DNA from: Malurus cyaneus samueli
Taxonomy: Eukaryota > Chordata > Aves > Passeriformes > Maluridae
Assembly (NCBI GenBank): GCA_009741485.1
Contig: CM019218.1
Span: 45,966,840 to 46,030,839, forward strand
Length of the DNA: 64,000 nucleotides
Reading direction: 5' to 3'
The notes below the pieces were generated by a model. That model did not search any database, was not told where the DNA came from, and saw nothing but the letters and a program-made list of their open reading frames with translations. The first letter of the stretch is position 1. Each line of letters begins with the position of its first letter. Shown here piece after piece: positions 28,101 through 43,100 of this stretch. Made by a program: the position numbers and the translations under genes.

Positions 28101-31100
28101 TTCATAAAATTAATGCAAAGAAGAAACTGAATGAGTGCAAAATCTGAGAAACAAATTTATGGCAATCATCATGTGGGTGACACACATGTTCAAATTGCAT
28201 GTTCAAATGCACCATCATGCTTTCCTTTTCACTCCAGCCCTCCCTCATCTCCATGAAGAATGGTCTCCTGCACAATGCTAGATTAGCCCCATGGCTCTTC
28301 CAGCACCTGCAAGATTTATATGATGTATCTGGATTCCAGCCTGCACTATGACAGCCACCCCAGCTCCCTCTACTAGCCATCAGGGCAGGGCAGTGACTTT
28401 TCCTGTACATTTATTCCTGCAGAAGACCACCATCATCATAGGAGGGTCCCCTATAAATTGGTAAACTTGAGCTTAGAGCAATGTTGTTCAGAGCCTACAA
28501 AGAATAACTGCTCTTAAACTATGTTTACATTAAGTCCCAGAAAGAAAATGCTGACTACTTAGAATGAGTTTCCATTTTTCATCTCTTGAACTCTTTTTTC
28601 TTTTAAGTTTTCCTGATCTTTGCTTGACTAAGATACAAAGAAAATAGCTATTTTGCATCTTCCTGAAGACTGTCTTGAAAACTTTTCCAAGAAGATCATA
28701 AGAAATTGTTCTTCCTGCAATTTAGGTAATCTGTACTTAACAAGTAATTATCTCTCTGTCATTATTAGCCATTATCGTCCTCTTTTAAAATACAAATAAT
28801 TATCTTAAAAAGGTAAATCAAACTCAGGCAAAAGGGTGTGTATGTTGCCATCTAGTGTTATCCCTTTTACATCTCATTTCACCCAGGGATAACTTGCCAC
28901 TGCTTTTAAAAATGCAATTCTTGTAATAGTAAAAAATTCATTTATTATGTTCTCTTAAGAAATTATGTACATGGCATCGAATTCTTCTGTGACCCCTTCT
29001 AGTGAAACCAATTTAAGTTACGTAAATCTAATGGAGGAAGGGGATCTTTTCCATACATTTTGGTGACTGATGTATGGGGTTCTGTACGCATAGACTGGTT
29101 GAGTGGTAAGGTTTAAGGACAAAAGAAAACATATGGGAGAAGTATAAGTCTTAAGAACAAAAGAAAATACATGGGACCAGGACAAAACATTATCAGAGAC
29201 CTGTTGGCACAAGCAATAACCAGCAATAACAGCAAATCCAAGTTGAATCTACGAAATCTCATTCATTAGTCTACCCTAGATCAAGTATGGAGACAAATGC
29301 ATAACTTTCAGCTCTGGCCACAAAACTCACTACTAACCACAGAATAATTTTTGAACACAGTAAGAGTACAAGCTTGCAGAAGACAGATTATAACCTGATG
29401 AAGAATTATAGTTTCTCAATTTAGCAGAACAGCAGAGTGGCTATGTATTAACATTTCCAAGTGCAGGGATTTACATACCATCTCCCATTCTCTAAATGAA
29501 TCTAGACTTTGTTGAAATGATAGCCACATTTTCCTCAAGCTTTCCTACAGACTAAGCTCAGAGTTTGGTGGTGTTACATGCCTTGGCAGGAATCAGGGTG
29601 AATCTTTATGTAAAGGCATAGCATTTCCTGAGTGGTTCATAAATGCTGTTCTCAGTCAAGATTGAAGTCATGCTCATTTGCAAATTTTGTCTCTACTTCT
29701 ACAGAAGGGCTACAGATGAATTCATGAACCTGATCATAAAAGTCACTTTCAAAGAGCTGTAGAATCAATGGACATTCAATTTTCCAGTAAAGGGATTTTA
29801 GAGGATTAAGTATACCAGGCCAATGTTTTTTTGTGTGTAAAGAGCGCACCAAATCGCCACAGCAAGAGCTGAGTATATTGTTTTCCCCTTCTTTGAAAGT
29901 TTTCAGGATGTCTCTGAAAACCCATAAGGTACAATATGTGTGCTTTGTTTTGAATTATATGGGGAAATCCTTCACAGCAATAGTTCAGTCATTCATCATA
30001 TTTAAAGTTTTCACTGTTTCACCTAATTTCTGGAATGCCTGAGCATCCCAAGGATCAAACCACTGTAAAGCAAAACAGAGGAAAAACCAGCATGAAAACA
30101 CCTGCTCTGCTCTGCACTGGTGCAGCCTCACCTTGAGTATTATGTGCAGGGCTGAGCACCACAATATTAAAAAAAAGGCACTCAGCTGTTAGAGAATGCC
30201 CAAAGGAGAGTAATGAAGATTCACCTGAAGGTGAACGGCCTTCAGGACAAGCCACATCAGGCGTGGCTGAGGTCACTTGGTCTGTTCAGCCACCTCCACC
30301 ACATGCTTCCCATTTCTTCAATACTTAAATTGCCCCTCCAGTAACACGAGCTTATAACAGCCTGTGCAACAGCACAGCTCACTCACAACAAAACAATGAT
30401 CCACAGTTCACAGACAATGAATCAAGCTCCTCATATCAGGCACGCGTTCCTCAAAAGGATTCGTCATGGCATTTGGAGACAGCCATGTGTCTCCTTGTCA
30501 AGTCTACGAGCATTTGTCTCCTGTTTGGTGACACAGCAAACCCTTTACAACATGGTGACACATGTCCTGGGTGACAGTGGCTCCAGCTGACATGCCAGCT
30601 GAGCCCACAGCTCTCTGATCTAACAGAACCTGAGCACATCAGCAGCCACAGTGCTGCAGAAACCTCCTGGGGGAGCACAGGCATGCACATTGCCAAAGAC
30701 GAAACATTAAAAAATATTCCCCAACTCCATTGCTTTCTCACTTTCTTGGATATCAGAGAAACATTTTCTTCCCTGTAACTTCTGATTTTCTTCTTCATGG
30801 CTTTCAAAAACAATACTCTGAAAACAACAGCTGCTTCCATTCAATGAAGATTTTTAATATTTTATCACTGATAGACCATGAGGTTCTGCTGAGTCACAAC
30901 TACATTTCTCCTTTAGCAACTCGGCCACTTTTTTTGCGTGTTGACAGTTCATATTGTTCACAAGTCCACCCCACCTTAATTTTCTATTATTATTATTTCT
31001 AGTTTCTATTTCTTAATTTTCTGACTTTTACCACACAGGGACAAATTTTGCCATTGTTAGAATCTCTGTATCATTAGTAATTCCAAGTTATGCTCAAAAA

Positions 31101-34100
31101 ATGGCTATTTATTTAAAAATAAATGCTAAAATTTGAAATGTTCCAGTGTTAATAGAAGGTTGCATTTCAAATAAAGGTTTAAAAAATAATTTAAAAAAAT
31201 CAAATATTTGAATATTGTTACCTGATGATTTTGTTTGTTTGTTTGTTTTTTGCTACTTTAACTTAAGACTCAAAAAGATCTAGTAGGTACAAAAATTGCT
31301 TTTGAATTAGTTCTTCTTATAATGGTAGCAAAACTCTGCTTGGTAACTTAGATTGCCTGTCCCCAAAGTTATAAGTTTAGAAACATGAAATCCTATCTAC
31401 CCACTTAACACACACAAACTCCTAACAAACTCTGCTCTTGACTTCTAAGCTTCTGCAGTGAGAAATGTAAGCAAATATCACTGGAAAAATTAAACTTTGT
31501 GCCCAGCCAAAACATCACTGAGAGCAAAGTATAATTACCTACCTCTCATCTACGCATGGTTCAGTTTACTATTACAAAGTTAACATAACTATTTAATCTC
31601 CTCCTATTTATTCAGCCAAAAATGGTAGGTCAAATGTTTGTGTTTGCAGCATAAAAAGGAAAGATGTTATTGTACAGTAACCTCAGTCTGACTCCAGGAG
31701 CTACCAAGCAGATGTGTGCAGTGACACACATGGGATTTGCAGGTACAGCAGCGGTTGCTCAGCATTTTCCAGTCCCAGGGTCCATGTCATAATCTTTTGG
31801 GCCAACAAAGCACATAAACTCAAATTAAAGTCAACAGTAGCTCTTGATGAGTGAATCAGGATACTGTAGATAATGAATTCTACTGATAGAAATGGATAAG
31901 AGCAATTTGAAGTTAAAATAGTGAGTAGTATTGCGTAAAACTGACTTAAGGTAAAAAGATGGGGTTTTTAAAATAAAATTTGCATTAAAATGTATTTAAT
32001 TTTCAGTTTTGCACCATGTTTCTGAATGTGACTCAGTTAATTAGGACACCAAGATTAAAAGAAACCGGAAGTGCTTTCTATCAAACTTAAAACATTGAAA
32101 AATGCTTCTATGCGAAGTGCCTATATTTAGTGCACCTTGAAATTTTAATTTTAACTGAACATTCTCTCTAAAACAGGGCTTGTATTTACAGCAACTTAGC
32201 TATTAAAGCACATAACTAGTATTATTAAAAACTCTGTTGCAGAATTTATATAGGGCAAGTCACATTTTCATAACATACATAAAAATAACTCATAGTGATC
32301 CTAAATGGGTGGATATGAATGATATGAACGATAAAAGCCTGAGCACATTATTTTAAAAAAAGGTAAGAAAGCAGCAGCTAAGTCCATAATAAGATCTTCA
32401 AGTCCCTACATACACTGATTTTCCAGCAATCTCAAACAGGAATTGATTGATCTTACATGACATCTCTGCACTTGTCCATCTGGTAAGACTAAGACTAAGG
32501 GTATTCTTTTTTTTTTTTTGACTGAATGCATACCAATTCATTTGCTGGTAAAAATTTCTGAATAGAATGCAAAAATTTTTTTTTTTTTTTTTTTGCACCT
32601 AAGTACACACTACCTACTAAAACTCAGTCTTCTACTCTGTTTCCTCAAATGTTTGTGGGAATGGGATGGCAGACGAAGCATAATGAAAATAACCCAATTT
32701 TAAATCTGAAGTGACTTCTCATGGCGAATACTTTGCAGCCTTGAGCATATCCCAACGTGACAATATTTACTGCGATGAAACTGGAAAAAGTGACTCGTCA
32801 GCTGACTTTAGACAGATATGTATCTACTGCTTTGGTGATCAGGTCACTTAAAATTCTTCCTTTGGCATGTGCGTCACAGAGCATGAAGAAGTCTCATGAG
32901 GAACTTTCTGGCCAAGGGGATTTACCGGGCCTATTATTCTGCTCCTGATATTTATCCTCTGATTCCGCAGGAATAGCTGCTCCCGGTTCAAGAGTTTCTG
33001 ATCTAATATGCAAAGCATTTACAGCAGTCAGCAGGAAACTCAATACGCTTTTGCCTGTGCACTCTGGAGCTGGTATAACTTTTCCATTAACTTAAACAAA
33101 TGCTGCTGTATTTTTAGACCATGTAATTACCCTACATCAGCAGGCTGGCCCTTGTGAGAGCGCACTGGAGAAAGATCGGAGCCCTATGCTCGTCTGCTTA
33201 TAAAACTCTGAAACCCAAGCCCTCGGATGTGGTGATTAATGAAATACCTCTTGATCATTTGATCTGATCCCACTTGCTGAAGTAAATTGTTTTAGTTTTC
33301 CATTGGCATAGATAGGATTTTTTGGTATAATGACTGGAGGGTAAAGACTTCACACTTGAAAAGACATACCATTCTGTGTTAATGGATGACCACTGAGAAT
33401 TGGAATATGTTTTAACCTTCTTCATCCTTCTCTCAAAGATAAAAGACTACAGAGATATTTTTGATAGGTCCAAAAAAAGTTCCTTGCTTGAAATGCCATA
33501 CGAACATCCCGGTAATAGCATTAGCTCTGTAATTCTGCTGTTCAAAAACCTCAACAGCTCTGCGATTACAAGCATTTGTCAAGAGGAACAGGCATTTGGC
33601 AATGACAAAATCTGTCATTTTTCTGAAGTTGGAGTGTGCCAGTCAACAGCTGCATTAGGCTGTCAGCATAATGCACTGCAAAACATGGGCAGATTCACAA
33701 TGACACCATTAACACTTTAATTCAATGTTTTGATAACAGGAAGCTCCACGAGGCACACAGTTGGCTTCTTCTATCACAGAAGTCAGAGCCTGCTTCAGGT
33801 TTATCTGTGCCACAATTCAACATGGTCACTGTAAAAGATGGCCAGACCGTGCCTCATCTGATACAGTAATTAATTTTCTTTCTTTGCTTGTAAAGCGCAT
33901 TTCAGTTTCAGACAACGAAGAACTGATTTTAAAACATTGTATTGGCAGGCACACTTACTAAAATACTTCTGCTACCCAAATCAACAAATTACTATTGCAT
34001 TTAAAACTGCAATACAATAAAAAAGTTTTAGAACATAATCACTTGCAGTGATTTTGGAATTTCACATACCACACTTGGTTTCAGCAAGTAATTGTTACCA

Positions 34101-37100
34101 CAGAATTTCATAAAGTGAAATTAATATGTTTGATGAATCTAATATGTCAACACAAATAAAAACTAAAGCAAAGAGTAGTTACATGAATAATCTGCTTTGC
34201 TTTGTTTTTAGACCTATATAATTTCATGCATGTTTTTCCAGACCTGTAAGGCCACCTTTATTTCATAACATGGTTCCATTTGTTTAAGAATGCATAAAAA
34301 CTGTTATTCTTATTACTTCTTTCCCTTACTAATCAAAAAAAAAAAGTTTATCTGACACGATTTTTTTGTGGAGGTTTTTTGCCATTGCCATCATTTCTAA
34401 TATGATCAACATCTGCAGACAGCTCCTGTAGAGGAGTCCTCAGAGTGAATATCTTGTTCATTTGTGATCCTAATGTCTCAGTTGAATGGAGTTATTATGG
34501 GAATGTGAATCTGTCAAGTAGTTAGAAACACCCCCACAGCAGATGTTAAAGAACATTCAAAATGTACATCTAGATCCCAAAGAAGAGGTGAGTACCTCCA
34601 GTGAGATAACGAGTGAAACACTGGGGGTTAACATCCCAACTGACAGAGCACCTCGGAGTGGGTGGTGGATAAAAGTCAAGGTGATTTTCAGGGGGGAAAT
34701 GAGGTTTGGAAGGTGTAACCTACAGGCCATGTCCTTAGCACTGGATAGCATTACTCCTGAGGAGGCCACAAGGTGGGCAATGGGAACTCACTGTACAGAA
34801 TTCTCTTTCTTGGCAGCAGGCAAAGGAGAGAAAATCCATCCACAGGCCTTAAGTTTTACAGACCCATTCAATTCTTCTCTATTCCCTTAATGAATCCCTT
34901 ATAAGCATGAAATGTTCTACTCCTAAAGAATTTTCTTGCCACCTATATAGCAAGTACTGCCCAGACTAAACACTAGGATATGTATTTCCAAACCCATTTG
35001 GCAAACAAAATTTTGTGTCAAGCTATTTAATGGCTTTTCACAAGAAAACCGAAGAATCTCATCTTTACTACAATGCTCAGGGAAAAAGATTTTGAGCCTG
35101 TATGTCCCAGGGTACCCACAGCTCCCAGTGATGTAGGGCAGAAGTAAGCAATCTCATCACCGCTAAAAATAACAATGCCATTTAGCCTGGGATTGCACAA
35201 AGACAAAACTGCTGTTCATAAAATTCAAGTATAGCTACCTACCTACAAGTTGAAAAAGGGTTGACAGTCTGAACTCCTCTGAATGATGGTACTTCAGAAG
35301 CTCAACTGAAGAGGCTGAAATGTGGATGAAGTATCCTGGCTTTGCAAATGACTCAAAGGAACTGTAACCCGAAAGCCACGTATTCTTGTGAATGACAAAG
35401 GTAGATCTGTTGTGAAACTCTTCTGATTTTTTCCATTTAGAAAGAACAAGAGAATTATTGGAAACCAGCTGAAGAAAATAGTTTGGTCTCTCAGCTGTTT
35501 CAAATGAAACCAAGTTGGAATCTGAAAAAAAAAGAAACAAAACAAAACACACAGAAAGCATTTACTTGCTGATATTTGCACAATAAATTAAATTCATTCT
35601 GAGCTACCATCACTGATACTAGTAGCATGAGGAATGAAAATTGACTTTGGCCTTGCTAGCGAAAAGAAGCCTGAATCTTGTAAGAAAATACACTGTATAT
35701 TGATTGCAGAGTGCTAGATTGTGATGCTTATTCAGTTTTCTAAATACAGATTCCAACAGGAATACAAAGAGATTAAGACATTTGCCCTCACCAGGATAAA
35801 GGAATATAGCCCTGCAGTCAAGTAGAACTTAATTGACAGTCTTTACTAAGCCACAAATTTAATAAAAAAATTAACTCCATCTAACTAGCTTTACAAGTAA
35901 CATTGCCACCAGGAATTGATAGCTTAAAAGCTCAGCCTTTCATTAAAAATGAATTTTAAAAGTGTATTTAGCTCTCTAGCTCTCCCACTAGGAACACTAC
36001 AGCAAAGTCTCTTTTCTGGAAAACATTCCCTCATGATATCTCACCCTGCAATACTGCTGATTTCAAGCATCTTCTGTACAACCAACTGCAGGGCAGCAGA
36101 TCTTGAGCCTGTTACAGGCAACTGTTGCTCACAGAACTACTTCATTCTATCTTGCTCTAAACTCTGTTATTCTCTTGAAAACAGCCATTAATCTACTGTA
36201 AAATCAACTAACCCTCCAGGAAAGGGTAGCATTTCTTAAAAAAAAAAAAAAAGCATAGAAAACAAATGATCTGTATTAAAAGGATACACTATCATATTCT
36301 GGTATCACACTTCTAAAAGACCACCTTGTTTTATGAGCATAAAAGCTACAGTTAATCTGAAAAACCTAGCAGTGCTAATATATGCCTTTTTATTAATTGT
36401 CTGTACCAAGCAGCTCTTTGGTAAGTAACAATAGACAGTCAGTGTGATTTTTAACATCTGCTGTATATCCCATCAGTGCAATAATGCCCCAAACTCTCCA
36501 TTATCCAGGAACTGCCTGAAACTGCTAAGACATGCATTTCACCAAAGAATCAAGAATGCCTTATAAATGATACATCTTATTCATTGGTCAAATTCCTCAT
36601 AACCAAATGAAAAAAGACATTTGCTCAAACTGGACCATAAGGCACAAATTCTATTGGCCAGGTTAAATTCTGAGCAGTAGATTTTTATAGGGGAATAGAA
36701 GAGTAGGACTGACCTTACCTTTCCAAATATAAATTGAACACAATGTACAAGTGCCTCAAAACTATGACTAATAAAATAAATCTGTTCCTGGATATTTTGT
36801 TACATGAGCTCTTGTGTCAGTTCTACTGACAGCAGTACTAGTAAACAAATATTTATAATTTTTTCAAGTGACCCATATCTCTCCTTTGATTACACAAAGA
36901 CAGCCACCTTCAGGCTGCTAAAAGAGCTCATCAGGGGACCCTGGGCAGTAAAACTATTGATACACAACTGCTACGTGGGCATTAAAGTTGTGTATGCAAG
37001 CAACTTTAGCGTTTAACTAATGTCACAAATGCTGGATACACTCTTTTAAGCTTTCTCCCCATGTCTGAAGGTGTGCAATGGCACCTTTCATCTGGTGGAG

Positions 37101-40100
37101 AAGCCACACTTTCCTTCAGGGCTAATTTAAGTCGGGAACTGAAGGAGACCCTGGGAGGTCCCCACCCTTACAGAACGCAGTGCCAAAGGGGCATCTCAGT
37201 GCACATGGGCAGGCAATGGGAGATGGTGACAGAGGGAGGGAAGTGGGGAGCACTTTTGCTACAACATTTCTCTCACATTCTTTCCCACTTCTGCCAGAAG
37301 AGAAGTAAAGGCAGCAATACATAGAGCACTGGGCTGCATTAGCAGTTTGGTGCTTCTCAAGGCTGGGATGCTGTGAAGCAGTTGCTCTTCAGCTGTTTAC
37401 AAAGTTACAATCTAACTAAAACCAACCAAAGCATATTTTGTCACACATTAAAGTGCATATTCAGCTGACCGATAAAGAAATTTTTTTTTTTTTTTGGACC
37501 CAGGTCTACTCTTAAACACAGGCTCATATTGAAGAACAGAGTTTGCTCTGTCTTATTTAAGATGCTAAGTTATTGTGACTTTACCGTGTGCTTTGGGTTT
37601 ATAAAGTCCTGAAGTCAGCATAAAGCTCACTACATGTCCAGGAGCAACATCATCTTCCTTCACTGGGAAAGCAACAGCATCCACCAATTTCACTGCCACT
37701 ACAAATTTCCCATCCAAATAGCTGACGAGTTTGTATGGGCCCTTTCCCAGAGCTGTGGACAAATAAAAAAACAGAATTATTTTTCATGTCAAGTATCAGA
37801 AATGCTTGAGCTCTAAACATCAGGGCAGAGCACATAAAGAAAAACACATCTGACCACTCTAAAAATAGATCTAGGTGCCATGCACTAAACTATAACAAGA
37901 ATCAAAACAGACTGGTTCGGAAAATACCTGTTTTGAAGACTGCCAAGAACAAATATAGTCAATCTTCAAGATTTATGATTAGCTTTTCCTTTTCCTCCCT
38001 CTCATCTGCTTTGGTTTCATAGTCACTTTAATAAAGTTAGCTGACCACTCAATTACTTGATTTAGAATTTAACAGTGTCTGTAGACCACCCCAGGATCCT
38101 TCTGAACTGTTTATTTGTAGTTTTGAACTGATTATGCTCTTGTTACTATTTAAAACCTATTTTATAAATGTCTAAAGCATGAGGCATTTCTCAGGGAAGA
38201 AAAGTTTGCTGTTAACAAGCTTCAAAAAACTCTTTGAACAGTGAAGATGCAAACATAACCACTGTGAAATAAGACAGGAAAAAAATCAGCATCAGAAGCA
38301 AAGTATGGTCATATTTTATCTGTAAGTAAAAAAAAGCCAAAAGCATGTAAAACTAGAATTTCACAAACATTAAAAAGCCACACCTTTTCATTTAGATCAA
38401 ACTTCACTGCGGAAAAGTATTTTATGTTTGAAGCTATTTTTGTTTTGTTAAGTTCTCTGCTAAAATCAGGCCAAAACCCGACCCTTAAAATTTGTTCCAA
38501 CAGGCTTAAAGTTCAGACTGTAGTTTGCAACCTGCCCTCATACTCTGGTTCTCCACAATCTTAACATTTATTAAGATTTTTGAAATCCTAAGGAGGCTGC
38601 ATTACAACTAGAGGTTTAGATTTTAAATGCATGTAAAAGCAGCCCTGCCCACCTAAATATGTACAAGGAATACTCTTTTCCTTCAGCCCAGGGAGTTGAA
38701 AAAAACATGTTAAAAATTACTATTTAAAACATACAGTGTTCTAGAAATAGCTTTATATATTGAAGACTCCTACCTAAGGCCCATCCAAAACTCAAGAGAC
38801 CGCGGCCACCAGCTGAAGATTTCCCTCAACCAAACTCAAAAAGCTTCTGCTTCTAATAGGACTAGAACTATTTCACTCTGGATTCATTACAAAGTTACAT
38901 GAAGAAAACCTCTTTTTGGTCTAAGACAATCTCTTAACCTTCCTGTCTCCAAAACTAAATAATTCTGGGCCATCCTGCTATAAGTTCTGTAGGCAAGAAA
39001 CCTTCAGCATGGAGATGATTTTTTTCCCCACTAACAGCTCAGAAAACATCGTACGTTCAATACTGATGATCTGGACTAGCAAACAGTACAAAAATCCAAA
39101 GTAAGAAGTATACAATGACCATCCTTATGGCAAGGCTGGTCACACAAACAAATGACCACTATTTCCACTAATTTCTGTCAGTGAGGACTCAGTAACAAAT
39201 AAAGCTAGTAACACAACTGAAAAGCATGTCTTGTCATCTAGTTTTGCTATTTCCACAGATGGTAGTGGCACTGCACTTTCAGTCTGCACTAAGAGTGTCT
39301 AATATCAGACTGTATTTCTTTCATGAAAAAACAAACCAAAAAGCAAACTCAAAAACTTTGATCACCTCTTATATTCAACTATTCTTCATTTAAATTAATT
39401 TAAAGTCTCAAATAGTGGTTTAGATTAAATTCCCATGCATCAGTGATTTGACCCATCCAAAACCTTTCCAGAAGCTGGAGCATGAGAAAATGTATGTTTC
39501 CTGTCCATACTGGCCACAGTGCACAAATCTCTCCTCATTTAAACTTGCTCCCTTTCCGAGACCTTTCCAGGAGTGAGCTGCTGCAATATCCAACGGAAGA
39601 CCAAAATACTCCACACCATGAAGACAGACAGGCTTCTACATGAGCTTGATAAAAAGAGTTACAGCACAAATAGCAGAGCCCTGACCCTTCCTCACACCAA
39701 GCTGGCTTATGTGCCACATCCAACTGTGCCAAAACTCGCAGGGTAACTGGGAAATCATCTGAATGTGGATTCCAGGGCTAACACAGGGCCATAGCACCCA
39801 GGGCAGGTTTCAAGGGATGCTCTAGCACCTTTTACAAGGTTTGCACCCCTTGCTGACAGCCACTCTAATGTAGCAGCAGTGTTGGCTGCCCATGAATTTA
39901 TGGCTAGGTCAGACAGCCTTAAAGGGAGGGTTCTTCCCCATTTGGGGACAAAAAGTTGTTGTAGCTTAACAATTACCTCCCTCTGGAGGCTGCACAGGAG
40001 ACCATGAGTGATTTAACAGACATACTGGGGTCGGTTCAGCTTTGAACTGTGCTGTGCCTTAAGCAAGTAGTGCCACTAGCACTTGTTAGTTGATATCCTT

Positions 40101-43100
40101 TTAATTACTTAACAATTTAATTGTTTAATCATCATCCATCATTGCAATGAAAATTAGTTACACACATGCTCTTGAGAAAGGTCCAGGCATTAAAAAACAT
40201 ATAAAATTAAAAGCCTTTGAAAAAGCAAAATAAAGCAGTAAAACAGAATCTTGGCTAGTTAAACAACATATCATTCACAAATTTTTTTCATTAACACAAT
40301 TATCTTTGTACAAAGATTCTAAGACTTACACTTAAAAAAAGCCTCCGAGATTCTACTGACATTTTGTCACTTCCTTTAGAACTTACCTTTGTTGAAATAT
40401 TCACAATCATAAGCTAAAAAAATAAAAAGAAGAAAAAGATGCAATTACAGACATTCTGTTATCAGGTTTTCTATTCCCCTTTATGACTAAGGGGTGAGCA
40501 AAATGCACAAACATTTATTGAAAAAGAATTGCCAAATATTTTACTTTAGATAAAATACTAATTTAAACTACACAGATTCAAAGAAAGCATTGCTGCCTAG
40601 CAGGAAATATGATGCCTACATACCTACAGCTGTCTTTTTGTGACCTCTAGTGGCTGTATGTGAGCTTCACCGTTTTTCCATGCTCACATTTAAACATTTT
40701 TCTATCAAAAGTGTAACCCACTCACTCTGTGGCCAGTTTGATGTGTGACCCTGAGCTAGCTGCACACCGTCTCTGTGCAACTGCAAAGTTAGAAAAGCGC
40801 TCACTTCCTTCCATTCTTTGCATCTCCCCTGTTTTTATCACATCTTTGGGGAAATGACAGCCTCCTGCTGTTGGCCATTTCCACTAAGTATTACAGAAAA
40901 AGGCCTTGGATTTTTTCTTATAAATTGTAAGGGTTTTTGGAGAGACATATTAAGGTACTAACCATGCCCTGCTTAAAATCCTCCTTGTTCTTCCTCAGAA
41001 GACCTTCATGTTTCACACCTACTCTAATAAGGGTGGCTCTAATAAGGCACCTCCATTTCCTATTCAGGAAATTATTAACTTCCTTATTAAGAAGTAAAGT
41101 CCTCCTGAAGATGGAAATCACTTGAGCTGCTAACTGTGCACCTTTGGTTTGAGGGATGCATGCTGCACCCTGATATAGACTTCCCATGACATTTCCTTTC
41201 ACATCATGGGATAAGGAATTAGAAGTAGAAAAGCACTACTCACAAGCATGTAATCCAGCCAGACCAAAATGGGATCAGAGTGAGAGGCACCAACTCATCT
41301 TCCTACCAGTGAGGCTTAGATCAAATTCATGGCCCCAGGTGACCTGGTGTGACTGATTTTTCAGGCCTGGCTGTCATGAATGCAGGGCAGTGGCAGCCCT
41401 TGGCAACGCTGGTTACCCAAACTTACGACAAACTCGAGGAGACCTCCAGTCCACAGCAACTCCTTGCTGGCAGCACTGATGGGCATACGCTGACACACTG
41501 GTGCAGAAACACTCACAGTCACCGCCCTGGCTACAGCCACAAGTATCTGTCAAGCAGTTGGAGTAAAACCAGGTGACATCAATCTGCAAACGAAAAATAT
41601 CGCTTATCAAAAACACTCCTGTATTTTAATACACTGTCAACCAACATACGGATACACAGCTATGGCTCTTTCAAAAGGCAAGATATCAAGATTTGAAGCA
41701 TTAAAGATTTCACTTCCAATGCTTCCTGAAAGATGAGAAAAAATGTTTGTTAGCATACACCATCAAATCTCATCCAGCGTTTAGTAACACAATCAGAACA
41801 GGCATGCTAAGATATTGATGTGAGTTGTGTTTTGCATAGTTTTGTAATATTTAAGCCCTAATAAACTGTGAAAAACCTTATGAAATAAAAGACTAAACGG
41901 ATCACAAATCAGTAAAACTTCAAAATGTTAAGAAAGTCAGTTACACATAAAATGTAAGAAATTAAAGTAGATGGAAAACTCTTCTCTTCTTGTGAGTGGT
42001 TCATATTCTCTTTATATGATCAGAAAATTTCACATAAGAATTTGTGATTTTTCCCTTATTCTCAAGTCTTTAATGACAAAATTTCAAAGACAACTATCAA
42101 TGTTAATTTGCTTATTGAGATGTTACACATTCTACAAGGATTTGCATTTCAGTAAGCTTTCTAGGATTGAGTTCTCCCCATCTGACACTGCGTATTTAAT
42201 ACCTTTATTTATATATGCATGAAAACCGCGTGTGTTTATATGACACATTTGATGAAAAACAAGCAAGATGTCATGCTTACACAATAATGCTTGTGACTAA
42301 AAAGAAAATATCCCAGATTGGGTGTATTTTTGTCTGCATTAATCACAAAGTGCTTTATGTTGAAGAACGGCATTTCTCTCTAATGATAGGTTCACTTTAA
42401 TTTGTTTATATACAAGAGCACAACTCACCACTGGATGGCAAGCTTCAAATGTTTCACTGAGCAGTATCCCACACTCCTTCTTAGCAAATGGCTCTCTCAG
42501 GGGGTTCAAACTGCACGGATTTCGAATGTCAGAGCTGTCAACACACTGAACCAGAAAGCAAAATGAAGGTGAGAATCTTTCCTCATAACCACTTTGGGCT
42601 TGCAAAGCATAGTTTTGTGGCTTTTCACTTGTTTGAGAGATGCAAAACATGGGAACAAATGCATCATTTATGAAATTAAAGGAGGATTAAGATATAGAAT
42701 TAAGGGTAATGCTAATGAAGAAGAAAAGGAAGACGGCGCAATTTGAGGAAATGTTTCATTGGTCTGGAAGCAGCAGCAAAACACACACACGTGCACATAG
42801 GTCTAATCAGTGGGGCCAGATACCCAACCTGCAGTCCTTACACTTGAACAGTCTCAGATAAATAACAAAGTTGACTCAGACAATGTGCTTCAGGAGGGCC
42901 AGAAATCAAATTTTTTTTACTCTAGCTACTAGGAAGGTACATTTCAGTAACCACACTAGAAACATTACCTCAAAAGAAGTTCTATTTCTATTTTACAGCA
43001 CGTCGATTTTTTTCCCTTTCCATTGCTATGGTTGCAGCTAAACGTTTCCCAGCTATCAATAGAAAGATCAATAAAACTGACAACACAGTATGAAGTGAAC

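Larger units (their letters stand above)
27861..35242. other. 7.4 kb intron between exons N and O
   Basis: Holds the CR1 fragment near 30.1-30.3 kb, a TTTG microsatellite and poly(T) tracts. From about 32.65 to 34.9 kb the sequence is less monotone and free of recognised repeats. No coding exon is expected because the flanking exons match in phase and join in family order. Confidence 0.75.

Noticed and set aside
33400..33720. Plus-strand open frame of 106 codons in the 7.4 kb intron
   Set aside because: No family resemblance. It lies in a stretch better described as non-coding, possibly conserved, sequence.
37305..37395. Possible CR1 fragment (a stretch like GGGCTGCATTAGCAG)
   Set aside because: Only a few scattered words match and no collinear order of CR1 pieces can be shown.
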